A stretch of 64,000 nucleotides of DNA from Hyphomonas sp. (lineage in GTDB: Bacteria > Pseudomonadota > Alphaproteobacteria > Caulobacterales > Hyphomonadaceae). Both the position numbers and the translations under genes were made by a program. Location: positions 1 through 64,000 of the forward strand of contig VMTE01000018.1 in assembly GCA_013791775.1 (NCBI GenBank), read 5' to 3'. The notes beneath the pieces are model-generated. The model was not told the origin of the DNA, did not search any database, and was given only the letters and a program-made list of their open reading frames with translations. This document shows positions 1-7,073 of this stretch, piece after piece. Every line of letters starts with the position of its first letter. Positions within the stretch are counted from its first letter, which is position 1.

Positions 1-140
1 CACGCCTGATTGACGCGCCGCGACAATCAACCCGACAAACCTCTTGCGCGCGTCAATCAATGACGCAATCATCCAAAAACCGCGACACCAGATTCTCATC
101 CTGATTGTCGCGCGCTTCTCATCCAGAATGTCGCGCTACA
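1..140 (-). mobile_element. Terminal part of an insertion sequence (multiple terminal repeats), element continuing off the left edge
   Basis: Read on the minus strand from 140, the sequence begins TGTAGCGCGACATTC and then carries imperfect direct repeats about 20 bp apart (GCGACATTCTGGATGAGAA, then GCGACAATCAGGATGAGAAT), followed by looser TGTCGCGG and GCGTCAATCA motifs. Tandem transposase-binding repeats at an end starting with TG are typical of IS21-family elements; the family assignment is from memory and not certain. No transposase reading frame is visible within these 140 bases, so the body of the element, if intact, lies to the left of the window. The hipA reading frame begins directly at the inner edge, so this element appears to have cut hipA. 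Confidence 0.5.
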
Positions 141-141
141 G
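97..141. repeat. 45-bp inverted repeat, left copy
   Basis: This stretch is an exact reverse complement of 2364-2408 over 45 bases, checked base by base. The two copies face each other around the hipA-fic segment. The outer flank on this side continues as insertion-sequence end sequence; the outer flank of the right copy does not. Confidence 0.95.
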
Positions 142-1104
142 GCAGAAGGCATTCTTCCTGAACAACTGAGCCCGCTTGATCGGCTGGTGCATGTGGGCAG
201 TGCTGGCATGGGCGCGCTGGTCTACGAACCGGATATGGGACCAGAAGAGAGCGTTGATTCTATCGATCTTGACCGCCTGGCAGGACAGGCGCTGGAGGTG
301 CTGGAGGGACGGGCGGACGAGATTCTAAGTGAGCTCATCTCCCTGAATGGATCTTCTGCCGGTGCGCGCCCCAAAGCGATGATGGGTTATAATCCGGCCA
401 CTGGCGCGATGATTCACGGGGCGGTCCGACTACCGGATGGTTTTGAGCACTGGCTTGTGAAGTTTTCGAACTCACAAGACGGAATCGATGCTGGAGCGAT
501 TGAGCATGTCTACGCTCTGATGGCGAAAAATGCCGGAGTAGACATGATGGAGTCGCTTCTCTTGCCCGCCCAAAAAGGAGCGGGGTTTTTCGCCACCCGC
601 CGCTTTGACCGTGAGGGCGAAAGGCGGATTCACGCACATACCGCCTCCGGCCTTCTGCATGCCGATCATCGCACTCCCTCGCTCGATTATGAAGATCTTG
701 TGGCGCTGACCATGCGGTTGACGCGCGATATACGCGAGGTAGAGAAGATGTTCCGGTTTGCCGTGTTCAATGTGCTGGCCCACAACCGCGACGACCACGC
801 AAAAAACTTCACCTACCTGATGGATGAAACCGGTCATTGGCGAGTTTCCCCAGCCTATGATTTGACCTTTTCTTCAGGACCGGGAGGCGAGCAGACAACT
901 ATGGTCAAAGGCGAAGGGAAGGCGCCGGGAACCGTGCACTTGTTAAAGCTCGGGCTAGATGCCGGTTTGGCAAAGAAGAGCATTCAAGAAATTATAGCGC
1001 AGACGCGGGATGCGTTAGGCGAGTGGGCCATACTGGCCAAAGCGCAGGGTGTTCGCCCCGCCAATATCAAATTGATCGAAGATCGGATTTTGAGCACAAA
1101 ATAA
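142..1104 (+). pseudogene. hipA: HipA-family serine/threonine kinase, 5'-truncated
   Basis: The frame is open from the edge of the insertion-sequence end, and the first canonical start is GTG at 187 (305 residues). It matches the HipA kinase: a nucleotide-binding strand ending WLVKF, the segment FFATRRFDREG, the catalytic-loop motif HNRDDHAKNF (NxDDHxKN type) and the metal-binding motif AYDLT. HipA toxins phosphorylate glutamyl-tRNA synthetase or other targets and cause growth arrest. Full-length HipA is about 420-440 residues; here roughly the first 100 residues are missing and the boundary coincides with the IS end. No HipB-like antitoxin is present upstream. HipT proteins of HipBST systems naturally lack the N-terminal subdomain, so a functional short kinase is possible, but the coincidence with the IS edge favours truncation. 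Confidence 0.75.
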
Positions 1105-1166
1105 GATTCCAGCGCCATTCAGGCGAGTGGCGGCACTGCGCCTGAGCTTGAAGACAATAGGCTTCT

Positions 1167-1205
1167 ATTCTAATCATAATTTGATAAGAATAATCTGGTT
1201 ATTCT
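1167..1205. promoter_or_regulatory. AT-rich region with overlapping inverted repeats upstream of fic (candidate operator/promoter)
   Basis: In an otherwise GC-rich sequence this stretch is strongly AT-rich. It contains ATTCTAATC (1167-1175) facing GATAAGAAT (1183-1191), 8 of 9 positions matching, and a second perfect inverted repeat AGAATAA-TCTGG-TTATTCT (1187-1205). Half-sites repeated on one DNA face are typical of autoregulated toxin loci. No regulator gene is visible nearby, so the role is inferred. Confidence 0.4.
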
Positions 1206-1246
1206 CCTCATCCTGCGCTATAATCTCTTCAGAGGGTGATCAGAAC

Positions 1247-2386
1247 ATGTATATCCATGAGCGCGACCAGTGGCCGAACTTCCGTTGGAACGAGGCCAAA
1301 ATAACAAAGCAACTGGCGAGCCTCAGGCTGCGCCAGGGCAAGCTGATCGGGCGTATGGAAGCGCTCGGCATCACGCTTCGCAGCGAGGCCGTCCTGCGCA
1401 CCCTCACAGAAGACGTACTCAAAACAAGTGAGATCGAAGGCGAGAAACTTGATCCCGATCAGGTCCGCTCCTCGCTCGCCTGCCGCCTCGGTATCGAAAT
1501 CGGAGCGCTAACCCCTTCCGACTGCGATGTTGAAGGCGTGGTCGAGATGATGCTCGACGCCACGCAAAACTATGCGAAGCCGCTTGATGCCGAACGTCTA
1601 TTTGGATGGCATGCAGCGCTCTTCCCAACAGGCCGCAGCGGCATGAGCAAAATCGTCGTCGGCAACTGGCGCGATGATTCCGATGGACCGATGCAGGTTG
1701 TCTCAGGCCCCATCGGCAGGGAGCGCGTTCACTTCGAAGCCCCGAAAGCAAAACGCCTGCCCGCTGAAATGAAGGCGTTCATTTATTGGTATAATGCGAA
1801 CACGGACCTTGATGCCGTTCTCAAAGCAGCGCTTGCGCATTTGTGGTTCGTGACCATCCACCCCTTCACGGATGGGAATGGGCGCATCGCGCGCGCCATC
1901 GCAGATATGAGCCTTGCGCGCTCAGAAGAAAGCGCGAACCGCTTCTACTCCATGTCAGCTCAGATCAAGAACGAGCGGAACGTTTATTACGACATCCTGG
2001 AGCACACCCAAAAAGGTGATCTGGACATCACCGACTGGCTGACATGGTTCCTGGACTGCCTCGATCATGCTTTCGTCGGTGCAGAGACGATCCTCGCCTC
2101 AGTGCTACGCAGAGCAAACTTCTGGAAGAAGCATGCCCAGACCAATCTCAACGACCGCCAGAGGCTCATGCTGAACAAGCTCCTCAACGGCTTCGAAGGC
2201 AAACTCACCTCATCCAAATGGGCGAAGATCACAAAGTCTTCCCAACCCACAGCAGGCCGCGACATCGAGCAACTCATTGCGCTCGATATCCTTCGCAAAG
2301 ACGAAGCGGGTGGACGCAGCACGTCGTACTCTCTCGTTGTCTGGAGAAAAGAACATCTTGGAACTGTAGCGCGACATTCTGGATGA
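1247..2386 (+). CDS. Fic family protein (AMPylase-type), 3' end fused into IS sequence
   Basis: 379 residues from ATG 1247; this start is preferred over an in-frame start at 1127 because family members begin with a similar MYIHERxxWPxFRW segment. Fic enzymes transfer AMP or other phosphate-containing groups from nucleotides to target hydroxyls. The catalytic motif HPFTDGNGRIAR is intact near residue 205, and an N-terminal inhibitory motif TSEIEGEK (S/TxxxEG type) is present near residue 65, so this is a class II self-inhibited Fic. A C-terminal winged-helix-like segment ends in GGRSTSYSL, where many homologues stop. The last codons are read from the 45-bp insertion-sequence repeat, which supplies the TGA, so the native C-terminus has been replaced. 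Activity could survive because the core is complete. Confidence 0.85.
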   Translation: MYIHERDQWPNFRWNEAKITKQLASLRLRQGKLIGRMEALGITLRSEAVLRTLTEDVLKTSEIEGEKLDPDQVRSSLACRLGIEIGALTPSDCDVEGVVEMMLDATQNYAKPLDAERLFGWHAALFPTGRSGMSKIVVGNWRDDSDGPMQVVSGPIGRERVHFEAPKAKRLPAEMKAFIYWYNANTDLDAVLKAALAHLWFVTIHPFTDGNGRIARAIADMSLARSEESANRFYSMSAQIKNERNVYYDILEHTQKGDLDITDWLTWFLDCLDHAFVGAETILASVLRRANFWKKHAQTNLNDRQRLMLNKLLNGFEGKLTSSKWAKITKSSQPTAGRDIEQLIALDILRKDEAGGRSTSYSLVVWRKEHLGTVARHSG

Positions 2387-2408
2387 GAAGCGCGCGACAA
2401 TCAGGATG
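2364..2408. repeat. 45-bp inverted repeat, right copy
   Basis: Exact reverse complement of 97-141. Here the IS-end sequence stops abruptly after 45 bases and joins directly to the internal coding sequence of a different transposase, so this copy is a deletion remnant. It overlaps the last codons of the fic gene. Confidence 0.95.
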
Positions 2409-2796
2409 CCCTCAGCAGAACGGCCGCCACGAACGCATGCATCTGACCCTGAAGAATCAGACGACAAAGCCGGCCGCCGCCAATCACCTCCAGCAGCAGG
2501 AGCGATTCGATTGCTTCATCCGGGCGTTCAATGGCGAGCGGCCCCATGACGGGCTGGGCATGGCCTTCCCCGCGAGCGTCTGCACCCTGTCACCGCGCCC
2601 CTTCGACGGCCTGCCCGACATCGACTATCCGTTCCACGATCACGACGCCCTGATCACCGCCTGCGGCAGGCTCTGCATGCACCGGAAGAAGATCAACATC
2701 TCCACACTGCTCGCCGGACATCGCGTCGGTCTCAATGAGGTCGGTGACGGCATCTGGCTCGTCGCGTTCATGCGCTATGACCCCCGGGTACGTTGA
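2409..2796 (+). pseudogene. Transposase C-terminal fragment, IS481-like (DDE integrase core)
   Basis: Beginning right after the repeat, the frame reads PQQNGRHERMHLTLKN, the segment that surrounds the catalytic Glu of DDE integrases. It continues with an ERPHDGLGM motif and a C-terminal domain with DYPFHDHD and CGRLCMHRKKIN, ending at TGA 2794-2796. This is the C-terminal third of an IS481-type transposase of about 380-400 residues; the N-terminal DNA-binding part and the first two catalytic Asp residues are absent. The fusion point suggests a deletion that joined two insertion sequences. It cannot be active alone. Confidence 0.8.
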
Positions 2797-2845
2797 TCTC
2801 GAGGCCAGAACACTACAAGCTCCCGACAACCCGTTCGGGGCGAAA

Positions 2846-2899
2846 GTGTAACCTTTCCCTCCGGAACGTTCTGTTACCTATGTGTCCGGGCCGGACACA
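2846..2899. mobile_element. Probable right end of the IS481-like remnant
   Basis: Downstream of the transposase stop are two imperfect direct repeats, TGTAACCTTTCCCTCCGG and TGTTACCTATGTGTCCGG. They are followed by a perfect palindrome TGTGTCCGGGCCGGACACA (2881-2899). Short direct motifs plus a terminal inverted repeat fit an insertion-sequence end. The last base lies 18 bp from the 3' end of the adjoining tRNA gene. Confidence 0.45.
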
Positions 2900-2916
2900 G
2901 GTCGGACAGATAGGGG

Positions 2917-2993
2917 TGGTGGGCCCGGCAGGATTTGAACCTGCGACCAAACCGTTATGAGCGGTCCGCTCTGACCAACTGAGCTACAGGCCC
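2917..2993 (-). tRNA. tRNA with CAT anticodon, probably tRNA-Ile2 (lysidine-modified)
   Basis: The 77-nt minus-strand sequence folds as a cloverleaf: acceptor GGGCCTG pairing with CGGGCCC, D-arm GCTC...GAGC, anticodon loop CTCATAA, a T-arm with GGTTCAAATCC, and an encoded ACCA end. The anticodon CAT could be elongator Met or Ile2. The acceptor carries C4-G69 and C5-G68, reported recognition elements for TilS, which favours Ile2. It is not initiator tRNA. Confidence 0.85.
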
Positions 2994-3093
2994 CTGCACA
3001 GGTCGTTTAGGCGCCGCGCGGGTGCCTTGCAACGGCCTTGTTCGGGTTCGAAGAGAGGCGTACCTGTTTTGCACAATGGAAAGGGAGTTTCCG

Positions 3094-3891
3094 ATGTTCC
3101 GTCCTGCATATTCTGTCGCGGCCCTGTTGATGGCTGCGGCTCCGGTTGCTTGTGCCCAGATGCCGATGACCGCGAAAATGGCGCCGATGATGGCCAGTCC
3201 GGCGATGATGGAAGGCATGAACCATAACTCGATCCAGCCAGAGACCACGCTGCAGATCAACGCCGAAGCGAAGATCAACCTGGCGCCGGACATTGCCTAC
3301 ATCACAGCCGGCGTCACCGAAGAGCGTGCCACCGCCAGCGAGGCGATGTCGGCCCAGTCCGCCGCCATGAACGGCGTGTTCAAGGCGCTGACCGCTGCCG
3401 GTATCGCCGCGAAGGACCTGCAGACCTCCGGCCTCAGCCTGTATCCGCGCTATGACTATATCGAAGTGAAGATGAAAGACGGCAGCTCGCGCGGCGAGCA
3501 GAAGCTGGCCGGCTATGTGGCGACCAACCAGGTGACGGCGCGCGTGCGCAATCTCGACACGCTGGGCGCCACCATCGACAGCCTCGTGAAATCGGGCGGC
3601 AATACCTTCTCCGGCGTCACCTTCGCCCTCGAGAACGATGCGGAGATCAAGAACCAGGCGCGCGCGCAAGCCATGAAGGATGCGATCGCGAAGGCGGAGC
3701 TCTATGCCTCGGCGGCCGGACTGAAAGTCGGGCGGATCGTGACGATCACAGAAGGCTACGAGTATGCGCCGCAGCCGATGATGATGGCGCGGGCCGAGAT
3801 GGCGATGGACGGCGCAGCGCCGACGCCGGTGGCCGGCGGCGAAGTGGGCGTCACGGCCAGCGTCAGCGTGCTGTTCGAACTGGTGAAGTAG
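3094..3891 (+). CDS. SIMPL domain (DUF541) periplasmic protein
   Basis: 265 residues. The start at 3094 is chosen for a purine-rich ribosome site (AAGGGAG) seven bases upstream and because it gives a clean signal peptide ending near VACA-QM. A Met-rich linker (residues about 23-45) leads to the SIMPL fold, beginning INAEAKINLAPDIAYI and ending with ASVSVLFELVK. Members are secreted oligomeric proteins of poorly defined role; E. coli YggE is linked to oxidative stress. The Met-rich stretch (MPMTAKMAPMM) is unusual and might act as a methionine oxidant sink or bind metal, which is speculation. It stands alone and converges on kdsD. Confidence 0.85.
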   Translation: MFRPAYSVAALLMAAAPVACAQMPMTAKMAPMMASPAMMEGMNHNSIQPETTLQINAEAKINLAPDIAYITAGVTEERATASEAMSAQSAAMNGVFKALTAAGIAAKDLQTSGLSLYPRYDYIEVKMKDGSSRGEQKLAGYVATNQVTARVRNLDTLGATIDSLVKSGGNTFSGVTFALENDAEIKNQARAQAMKDAIAKAELYASAAGLKVGRIVTITEGYEYAPQPMMMARAEMAMDGAAPTPVAGGEVGVTASVSVLFELVK

Positions 3892-3901
3892 GGTTTGAGG
3901 G

Positions 3902-3923
3902 GCGGCGGATGCGTATCCGCCGC
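3902..3923. terminator. Hairpin between convergent genes
   Basis: Perfect 9-bp stem GCGGCGGAT / ATCCGCCGC with a GCGT loop, directly after the SIMPL gene stop and 35 bases from the kdsD stop. It lacks a long T-run on either strand, so termination strength is uncertain. Confidence 0.5.
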
Positions 3924-3957
3924 TTCACGGTCCGCTCATCCCCGCCGAGGCGGGTGT

Positions 3958-4923
3958 CTACAGATACCCCTCGGCCAGAAGGTCTTTCATGTCGATGAGG
4001 CCGAGCGGGAGGCCGGCATCATCGACAACGAAGGCGTTGGAGATGCGGTTTTCGCTCAACCGTTTGATCACGAATTGCATGCGTTCTTCCGGATCAATCG
4101 TGCGGGGCTTTGCCGTCATCACGTCATGGGCCGGCGCGCCGGTCTTGCCGGCCATCATGGCGCGGCGCAGGTCGCCGTCCGTCACCATGCCGACGAGGGC
4201 GCCGGCGGTGTCGATGACACCGGCGCAGCCCTTGCGGCCTTCGGAAACGGCAAGGACGAGGGCTTCGAAATTCGCATCGGCCCTGACCAACGGCAACGGT
4301 TCCTTCCGCTCACGGACATAATCTCCGGCGGTCTGCAGCGAGCGACCGAGCTTGCCGCCCGGATGGCGGAAGCCGAAATCTTCCCGCGAGAATCCGCGCC
4401 GCGCCATCAGCACGATGGTGAGCGCGTCGCCGAGGGCAAGGGCCATCGTGGTGGAGGAGGTGGGGGCGAGGCCGTTCGGGCAGGCTTCCGGCACGGTCGG
4501 CATCAGCAACAGGACATCGGCATACCGGCCGAGCGTGGACTCGGCCGCGCGGGTCATCGCGATGATGGGGATCTCGTTGCCCTTGCAGTAGCGCAGGAGG
4601 TCAACCAGTTCGCGGCTTTCGCCGGAATAGGAAATTGCGATCACCACCGAGCCGGGCACCAGCATGCCGAGGTCGCCGTGGCTGGCTTCGGTCGGGTGGA
4701 TGAAGAAGGCGGGCGTGCCGGTCGAGGCGAGGCTGGCGGCGATCTTCTGGCCGATATGGCCGGACTTGCCGACGCCGGCGACGACCACATGCCGGTCGGT
4801 CGAGAGAATGACGTCGACCGCTTCGAGCAGGGTGCTGCCGAGCGAGGCCTCGAGCTTGTCGAGGGCGTCGCGCTCCGTGCGGATCACGCTACGGGCGAGG
4901 GTCAGGTCGGAATTTGCGCTCAC
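3958..4923 (-). CDS. kdsD: D-arabinose 5-phosphate isomerase (KpsF/GutQ family)
   Basis: 321 residues from a GTG start. It interconverts ribulose 5-phosphate and arabinose 5-phosphate, the first committed step of KDO synthesis for lipopolysaccharide. An N-terminal SIS sugar-isomerase domain contains VAGVGKSGHIGQKIAASL and the HPTEASHGDLGML segment typical of this family. Two CBS domains follow (about residues 200-320), the first with the AGVIDTAGALVGMVTDGDLRR signature. Length equals the family norm. kdsA of the same pathway lies 9 kb away in this window, so the pathway is dispersed rather than in an operon. Confidence 0.92.
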   Translation of the reverse strand: MSANSDLTLARSVIRTERDALDKLEASLGSTLLEAVDVILSTDRHVVVAGVGKSGHIGQKIAASLASTGTPAFFIHPTEASHGDLGMLVPGSVVIAISYSGESRELVDLLRYCKGNEIPIIAMTRAAESTLGRYADVLLLMPTVPEACPNGLAPTSSTTMALALGDALTIVLMARRGFSREDFGFRHPGGKLGRSLQTAGDYVRERKEPLPLVRADANFEALVLAVSEGRKGCAGVIDTAGALVGMVTDGDLRRAMMAGKTGAPAHDVMTAKPRTIDPEERMQFVIKRLSENRISNAFVVDDAGLPLGLIDMKDLLAEGYL

Positions 4924-5014
4924 GGTTCAACGGCTCCCGGGCCAGTGCAGGACAGCGAGCGGCGTTGTGCGGTAGCCGGGCGGCTTCGGCAAGTCCCCGG
5001 GTGCGCCGGAGGGG

Positions 5015-6250
5015 TCAGCGCTTGGTCTGGCGGAAGACGTAGTCGGCGACGTCCGAGCCCGGTGCGGGGTGGGCCGTCTGGCGGGCCTGGTACTCGGCAA
5101 CCGTGAGCCCGGCTGCAGCGGCAGCGCGTTCTTCGGTCTGGCGGGCTTCGTATTCGGCGACCGAGAAGCTGGCGCCGGGCGCCGGGAGGGCTGGCGAAGG
5201 CTGGACGGCGGCGAGTTCATCCGAGCTGTCGCCCTCGACGACCATCATCTCCTCATCCATGCCTTCGTCGGTGCTTTCGACCAGCGTGAGGTTGATGGCT
5301 TCGGCCTGGAAGGCGCTGAAGGGCTTGCCGTTGAGCATCGGTTCGGCGGCGGCGTTCGGGTTGGCGGGAACCTGGACTGCGGCGAACACGGTGGTGCCGC
5401 GCAGTTGCGGCGAGCTGGGGTCCGCCGGGCCGCCATAGGTGGCGAAAGCGGCTTCGACGAGGGCGGCAACGTGGTCGTTGCGGGACTTGGCGGAGGCGCC
5501 GCCCAGCATGACGGCAATCACGCGGTGGCCGTCGCGCTCGGCAGAGGTCATCAGGTTGAAGCCCGACGCGCGGGTGTAGCCGGTCTTGATTCCGTCCACA
5601 CCAACCACTTCGCCGATCAGGTCGTTGTGATTCTTGTAGACCATCCGGCCCCAGGCGAATTTCTCGTTCTGGAAGTAGTGATAATACTGGGCGTGTTGTT
5701 CGAGCAGGGCATCGGCGAGCAGGGCGAGATCGTGCGCGGTTGTGACCTGCGCGGTATTGGGCAGACCCGACGCGTTCTTGAAGGTGGTGTTTGACAGGCC
5801 GAGGTCGCGGGCCTTTTCTGTCATCTTCACCGCAAACTTGCGTTCGGTGCCGCCGAGGTGTTCGGCGATGACGACGGCGACGTCGTTGGCGGATTTGGTC
5901 ACCAGCGCCAGAATCGCGTCTTCGACCTTGATCTTGGTGCCGGCCTTCAGTTTCAGGTTGGACGGGGCCTGAGCCGCCGCATTCTTCGACACGGTCATCT
6001 TGTCGGTGAGCTTAACGTCCCCGGCATTCAGGGCATCGAACAGGAGATAGAGCGTCATCACCTTGGTCAGCGAGGCCGGGTAGCGGGCGTCGTCGGCATT
6101 TCGCTCGTGGAGGATTTCGCCGGTGTCCGCGTCCATGACGAAGGCGGCGTACTTTTCAGCCAGCGCGGCGGGGGCCAGCACCAGGGCCGTGGATCCGATG
6201 GCCATCGACGTCGCCGCAGAGCGGTAAAACGAAAGGCTGAGCAGCGCCAT
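5015..6250 (-). CDS. dacC: D-alanyl-D-alanine carboxypeptidase (peptidase S11) with C-terminal VAEYxxRQT repeats
   Basis: 411 residues; ATG 6250 is chosen because GGAGG sits nine bases upstream and a signal peptide (ending ALAE) follows. The enzyme removes the terminal D-Ala from peptidoglycan stem peptides in the periplasm. The three penicillin-binding motifs are present: SLTK (Ser60, Lys63), SAN, and KTG in GIKTGYTR. The C-terminal 80 residues are not typical of the family: an acidic linker, then three imperfect repeats VAEYEARQT, VAEYQARQT and VADYVFRQT at the extreme end. The usual amphipathic membrane-anchor helix was not obvious. The gene symbol is by family and could equally be dacA or dacD. 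Confidence 0.88.
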   Translation of the reverse strand: MALLSLSFYRSAATSMAIGSTALVLAPAALAEKYAAFVMDADTGEILHERNADDARYPASLTKVMTLYLLFDALNAGDVKLTDKMTVSKNAAAQAPSNLKLKAGTKIKVEDAILALVTKSANDVAVVIAEHLGGTERKFAVKMTEKARDLGLSNTTFKNASGLPNTAQVTTAHDLALLADALLEQHAQYYHYFQNEKFAWGRMVYKNHNDLIGEVVGVDGIKTGYTRASGFNLMTSAERDGHRVIAVMLGGASAKSRNDHVAALVEAAFATYGGPADPSSPQLRGTTVFAAVQVPANPNAAAEPMLNGKPFSAFQAEAINLTLVESTDEGMDEEMMVVEGDSSDELAAVQPSPALPAPGASFSVAEYEARQTEERAAAAAGLTVAEYQARQTAHPAPGSDVADYVFRQTKR

Positions 6251-6362
6251 TACAGGCAACCTCCAATACTCGAAACCCCGGCGTTCCCGGATTGAACCTA
6301 GATTCGGCGAAACCAGTTGACCACACCTTAACACAGCATGTCCGCTGACAGTTTTGTAAGCC

Positions 6363-6440
6363 TTGCAAGATGAGTGCAACCTGAATGGCAATTGCTTAAT
6401 GTTGCAGCGCACAAAATTTATTGCATGTGCGAGGTAGATG
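6363..6440. promoter_or_regulatory. TGC-rich repeat region upstream of the phasin gene (candidate PhaR operator)
   Basis: The divergent dacC-phasin intergenic region contains the inverted repeat TTGCA-N7-TGCAA (6363-6379), then TTGC and TTGCAGCGCA, then TTGCATGTGC. PhaR repressors of polyhydroxyalkanoate granule genes are known to bind TGC/GCA-rich sites before phasin genes. The match is by pattern only; no phaR gene is in the window. Confidence 0.4.
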
Positions 6441-6480
6441 TGTTATTCAAAGCACACCTCACCGAAAAAGGATTCTCCCA

Positions 6481-6897
6481 ATGGCCAAGACCACCGCCTC
6501 GACCACACGCGCCAAAGCGGAAGCCCGCCCGGCGGCTGCGACGTCCAAACAACTGGATGCCGGTATGGACCAGATGGCAGACTTTGCCTCCAAGATGACT
6601 GGCTTCACAGAAGGCGGCGTCAAGGCCCTTACTGACAGCGCGGTCGCTTCGACTGAAGTGATGCGCGAAATCGGAACCCGTAATGTCAGCTTCATGACCT
6701 CGGCCATGGAACAGGGTGTCGAGCTGACCCAGACGCTCGCAAGCCTGCGCGATCCGCGCGAAATGTTCGAGCTGCAGTCCGCGTTCGCCAAGTCGATGTT
6801 CTCGGCCTTCACGACCGAGATGTCCGCCCAGACCGAGCTTTGCGTCAACGCCTGGCGCAACGCGACGAAGCCGTACATGGCCTCCTTCTCGAAGTAA
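6481..6897 (+). CDS. phaP: Phasin family protein
   Basis: 138 residues from ATG 6481, with AAGGA eight bases upstream. Phasins coat polyhydroxyalkanoate granules and control their number and size. The protein has an Ala/Thr/Lys-rich N-terminus (TTASTTRAKAEARPAAA) and a long amphipathic helical core with the family pattern QMADFASKMTGFTEGGVKAL ... LQSAFAKSMFSAFTTEM ... CVNAWRNATKP. Length is normal. It is monocistronic: divergent from dacC and followed by a clear terminator. The symbol is by family; several phasin paralogues usually exist. Confidence 0.85.
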   Translation: MAKTTASTTRAKAEARPAAATSKQLDAGMDQMADFASKMTGFTEGGVKALTDSAVASTEVMREIGTRNVSFMTSAMEQGVELTQTLASLRDPREMFELQSAFAKSMFSAFTTEMSAQTELCVNAWRNATKPYMASFSK

Positions 6898-6955
6898 GTC
6901 CCGCGTCCGGGACGGCCTGCAAGGGCCCCGGCACACGGAAGTTACAGTCGATTTC

Positions 6956-6986
6956 AAGGGCTGGACCTCATGGGTCCGGCCCTTTT
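6956..6986 (+). terminator. Rho-independent terminator of the phasin gene
   Basis: Stem AAGGGCTGGACC / GGTCCGGCCCTT with one G-T wobble and a TCATG loop, followed by TTTTC, 58 bases after the phasin stop. Confidence 0.75.
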
Positions 6987-7073
6987 CGTGGGCCGGTGAC
7001 CTTGCGTCCTGCTTGCGACTCGCGGGCGCTCGCCACACAATGCAGACGGGACAACGCGGGCGGGAGCCAGGCG

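Noticed and set aside
1-140. CRISPR-like repeats at the left edge
   Set aside because: Repeats are imperfect, about 20 bp apart without unique spacers of constant size, and fit insertion-sequence terminal repeats better.
3895-5106. 403-codon plus-strand open frame
   Set aside because: Antisense to kdsD, a well-conserved gene.
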